Shown here: one piece after another, positions 60,361 through 64,000 of the stretch | Position numbering within the stretch: the first letter of the stretch is position 1 | Layout: each line of letters begins with the position of its first letter | Assembly: GCA_008711295.1 (NCBI GenBank) | Contig: VUYV01000045.1 | Span: forward strand, 4,457,147 to 4,521,146 | DNA length: 64,000 bases | Direction of reading: 5' to 3' | From: Anarhynchus alexandrinus | Lineage: Eukaryota; Chordata; Aves; Charadriiformes; Charadriidae | Notes under the pieces: model-generated | What the model saw: only the letters and a program-made list of their open reading frames with translations | Databases searched by the model: none | What the model was told of the DNA's origin: nothing | Program-made: the position numbers and the translations under genes

Positions 60361-60962
60361 TGTCCGTGCTGGTTTTGGTTGGGGTAGCATTAATTTTCTT
60401 CACAGTAGCTAGTATGGGGCCATGTTTTGGAATTGTGCTGAAACAAGTGTTGATAATAGAAATGTTTTTGTTATTGCTGAGCAGTGCTTACACAGCATCA
60501 AGGCCTTTTCTGTTTCTCACCCCACCCCACAGAGAGTAGGCTGGGGGTGCACAAGAAGTTGGGAGGGGAGACAGTGTGGACAGCTGACCCCAACTGACCA
60601 AAGGGATATTCCATACCATATGACATCATGTTCAGCAATAAAACTACAGGGGAGGTTGGTGGGCAGACCACTGTTTAGGGACTGGCTGGGCATTGGTCAG
60701 TTGGTGGTGAGCAACTGTTTTCATTTGCATCACTTGTAGCTCTTGTGTTTTATTTTTCTTTCTCTTTGTTACTTATTCCCCCCTCCCCCTTTCCCTTACA
60801 ATTTTTATTATTATTATTTAAATATTAAATCATTTTTATCTCAACCCATGTGTTTTCCCACTTTTACCCTTCCGATTCTCTCCCCCATCCCACCGAGAGG
60901 GGGGTGGGCAGTGTGAGTGAGCAGCTGTGTGGTGCTTAGCTGCCACCCAACCTTAAACCACA
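60361..60962 (+). mobile_element. Solo LTR of an avian endogenous retrovirus, in PEX3 intron 1
   Basis: The element starts TGTCCGTGCTGGTTTTGG and passes through an AATTTTCTTCACAGTAGC block, a GAGTAGGCTGGGGGTGCACA block, AGCTGACCCCAACTGACCAA, then a TTATCTCAACCC block. It ends in TTCTCTCCCCCATCCCAC, GTGGTGCTTAGCTG and TTAAACCACA. This order matches an LTR family I know from many avian introns. Only one LTR is present, with no gag, pol or env, so it is a solo LTR left by recombination. A polyadenylation-type ATTAAA is at 60824-60829. No clear target-site duplication is seen, and the ERV class is not assigned from sequence. Confidence 0.85.
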
Positions 60963-63900
60963 ACTTTGTCCTAAAACACTGGGAACACCCGGGGTCTACA
61001 ATACCCATATCCTGTGGCAGCAACACTTTGATTCATCTGTTAACAGTGAATTGAGACAAACATGCTCTAATTTGTCTGTGTAGCCCTCTTTGGCTGTAGC
61101 ATTGCATAGGCTCATCCCATCTAAATGTAAGCAATGGAAGTAGCTTACGAGATCTGCAGGTTCTTACATATTCATGCCAGTGGTGTCAAACAGGTAGGAT
61201 ATTTCTCACATCACTTAAGTTATGGCTTACCTCTCCCTCAGCCCTTTCCTTTCTTCACAGGTGGAATGAAGAGATGAGCAGAAGGGTGGGATAGGTAACC
61301 AGGAGGCACCAAGTTTTCAGGAAACCTCTTTACAACCCTATATAACCTTTCCTCTCACTGCCATACTTTCCTCAGGGGAAAAAAAAAAAATCAAGGGAAA
61401 ATTTTCAGTTTTAAGAATTTCATTATGTAGAAATCGTGCTGACACACAGAAGCCTGTATCCTTCCAGAACGCCGACAGCTCCGAAAGTTGTGGTTTGTCC
61501 TTATGTACAAGCAAGCCATGCATCAACTGACATACAACTGTCCCATTATGGTCAAAAAAACATATTTAAAATAAAAATACAATAAAGCCTTATTCTCTTG
61601 GCACCACTGAGTCCCACCAAAACCTATTTAATGCCCCTGCACTCACTCACAAACCAAGACAACTTTCTTTGCTAAGCAGACTCCTGAACTGAAACGCTCT
61701 TTCTGCAAGCTGAAGGTTGCAACAGATGAAATTGAGCAATGATTCATTCACCAGTGAAATCAGAACCATACATTGCAGACACACCCTGAACTTGCTCTCC
61801 TACTGCAACAAGAGCATTTCAACAGCGAATCATTTTGTAACATCCATTGAAATCTGCCTTGAACACTAAGCACTGAGATAGGTAGATTTACCTTAAAGTG
61901 ATTTCTATTGAATAAGAACAAGTAAACATAACACATCCTTGCAGCTCCATCACGCTAGCTATCTCTCTACATATTTCTAGTGGGTTTGATCCCAGAGTAC
62001 TAGATTTTGCTTGCTTGAAGAGATTTAAGTCTTCATAGTATGCAATTTGCTTTACATTGGTAAAAGAACAGACTCCTGAAGAAAGGGTTGGTATAGGGTC
62101 TTTGCTAAGTTGAGGTCTTCTCAACCCCTCTCTATGGTTAAGGGAAAAATCACACCTACTTCAGTTGCTTTTCCCTCAATTTGAGCTCTTATTTTATGAG
62201 TTTTATATCTTCATAAGCAGAAAAATCAGTTGCAGTGTTGGGATTGACAGAAATTACACAAAGAATGACACCCACTGATAACACATAAGGAATCCATGTC
62301 AGTAAACAGAAAAAAGGGCACCAACCAACTCAGATTTTGATGAAGTAATTCTTCAGTAACACAACACTGATACAACACTATATCAGTAATAATGTAGAGA
62401 CTCTTCTGCACCATCTAAAGAACCATTAAATATTCACATTCATCTCTGGCCATGTGCCAGTTAAAGACTTAAAATCATTAAACCCTGTGATGTCCCATTT
62501 TCTTTGTTACATCCTCCTTCCCAGAAAATGCACCTACAGCTCTTAAAAAGAACAAAAAACCACCAGAGATGTAGATTCCAGTCTCTGGTATTAAATCAGC
62601 AGATTTGGATACTTTTCTTAAATCATTCAGCCACTTTCAAATATTCTGTCTTCAAGTAAAAGCAGCGATGTAAAGTCGCATTCTACCTTTCAACATTAGG
62701 CAGTATTTTTTGGAGGAGAGTCCTTTGTCGACCTGAGAGTTCTGATTCATCGGTGGTGGCATTACCATAGCTCCTGGAGTTATTTTAAGGTCTGATCCAT
62801 CACTAATATGTAGATGGCCAAAGCACTCAAGATTCAGTTGCTGAACAACTGTAGTGCAGCACTCTGCAGTAAATCCCTCCATCTCCCAGCCTGCCCTAAA
62901 ATACCACGGCGCAAGTTGCAGCTGGTGGCACCTAATGATGTTCTGCTTGTGGATGCCCTGATTAACTACACAGTCTCAAGTACAAAAAAAAGCAATTCTC
63001 TACAGACTCCTCAAATACAATATGGCCTAAGGAAACAGATACCTGATCCATGCTGCAGGCAACAACAGCATAGTTCAATATTTTCAGTCAGAAGCTGAAA
63101 CGCTTGTTACAAGAGGAGCATCTTGGTGGTTTTTTTGATTGCTCATACTTTAAATGACTATATTTTAGTCCCTGATTATTTTTTTTAAAGTGTACCTCAA
63201 CCAGTCAGTAGCATTTTAGTGAAAGTGACACTGAACTGTACACAAACAGCACCAATCATAAGAAAAAAAGCTGCAAATTCAGTGCTATTAGGATGGCTGT
63301 TTGATGCAGGCTGGCAGAGGGTTGTTTATGCTTGATGAATTTAGGATTTCAGGCTATGAGGACTATGAAGAGCCACAAGCTCTCTGATATCTGCTTTCCC
63401 ACTAGGACATTGATCCACGCTTACTAGCTGAAACTAGGACAACTGATGTTTTTACTACTCCCATTTGTCCACCCACCACTCTCACAAGGACAGTTGAAGG
63501 GGAGGGGGAACAGCTTGCAGGTTACAACCCGGTACATTAAAGTAAGTCTGCTTACTTAACATGGTGGGTTGTAAGTGTGGTGGCTCAGGAACTGGTACTT
63601 TATGAGTCAGAAAACCTGCAGGTGAAGGGGTAAACTTGGAGAAGCGGTCTGACAAGTACTTCAATAATCATCATCTAACTTATTACTGTGTGTTAATTGG
63701 CACTTTTCGGAGAAATGCAGAAGGAATTCATACTGAAAGGATGCAGAGGACACAACAACCAAGGCAAGTCAGAAGTATATACAATTCACCTTTACAAGAG
63801 ACCTCACCTAAACAGGAGAAAAAATATTTAACTGTTCAGGCAAGTTCCAGTGGGTATAAACAAATACAAGCTTTCCTTAGCAACTCTGTAATATTTAACT

Positions 63901-64000
63901 CTGCGCCATATGCATAAGATATAAGTACATCTGATGACTGAGCGTGCAAAGACATGGCCATACCTTTTGAGGAGTATCTAATCTCCAGCTGCACAGCTAT

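Overview
This window is vertebrate nuclear DNA, almost certainly from a bird. Genes are split by GT-AG introns, promoters sit in CpG-rich islands, and the repeats are those of bird genomes: a CR1 LINE 3' end at 10.42 kb, a solo LTR of a family I know from avian introns at 60.36 kb, and scattered worn LINE and MIR-like SINE remains. It is draft sequence with several N positions (17958; 24379-24381; 30980-31056; 33428). There are no operons, CRISPR arrays or prokaryotic features.

Layout. From 1 to about 30 kb the sequence is largely non-coding, with old transposon remnants, a 165-bp tandem duplication near 18 kb and a small GC-rich patch near 20.7 kb. At 30.4-31.1 kb a CpG-rich island, broken by a 77-N gap, holds a minus-strand ATG exon with a good splice donor. 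I read it as a first exon of PHACTR2, the neighbour expected from conserved synteny. At 33.3-34.1 kb a second CpG island carries the FUCA2 promoter and exon 1. FUCA2 (plus strand, seven coding exons, 33560-43959) is complete and encodes a 468-residue secreted GH29 alpha-L-fucosidase. PEX3 lies in convergent orientation on the minus strand: exons 2 to 12 are at 57028 down to 45822, and exon 1 should lie beyond the right edge. The order PHACTR2(-) / FUCA2(+) / PEX3(-) mirrors human 6q24.

The genes do not form a pathway. FUCA2 trims fucose from secreted glycans, PEX3 anchors peroxisomal membrane-protein import through PEX19, and PHACTR2 is an actin/PP1 regulator. Their grouping is ancestral synteny.

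The most notable observation is an in-frame TGA in PEX3 exon 5 (51555-51557, codon about 147). The other ten visible exons keep frame, conserved sequence and splice sites. It is a sequencing error, a segregating nonsense allele or a real change, and the raw reads can decide. I found no clear evidence of a previously undescribed biological system.
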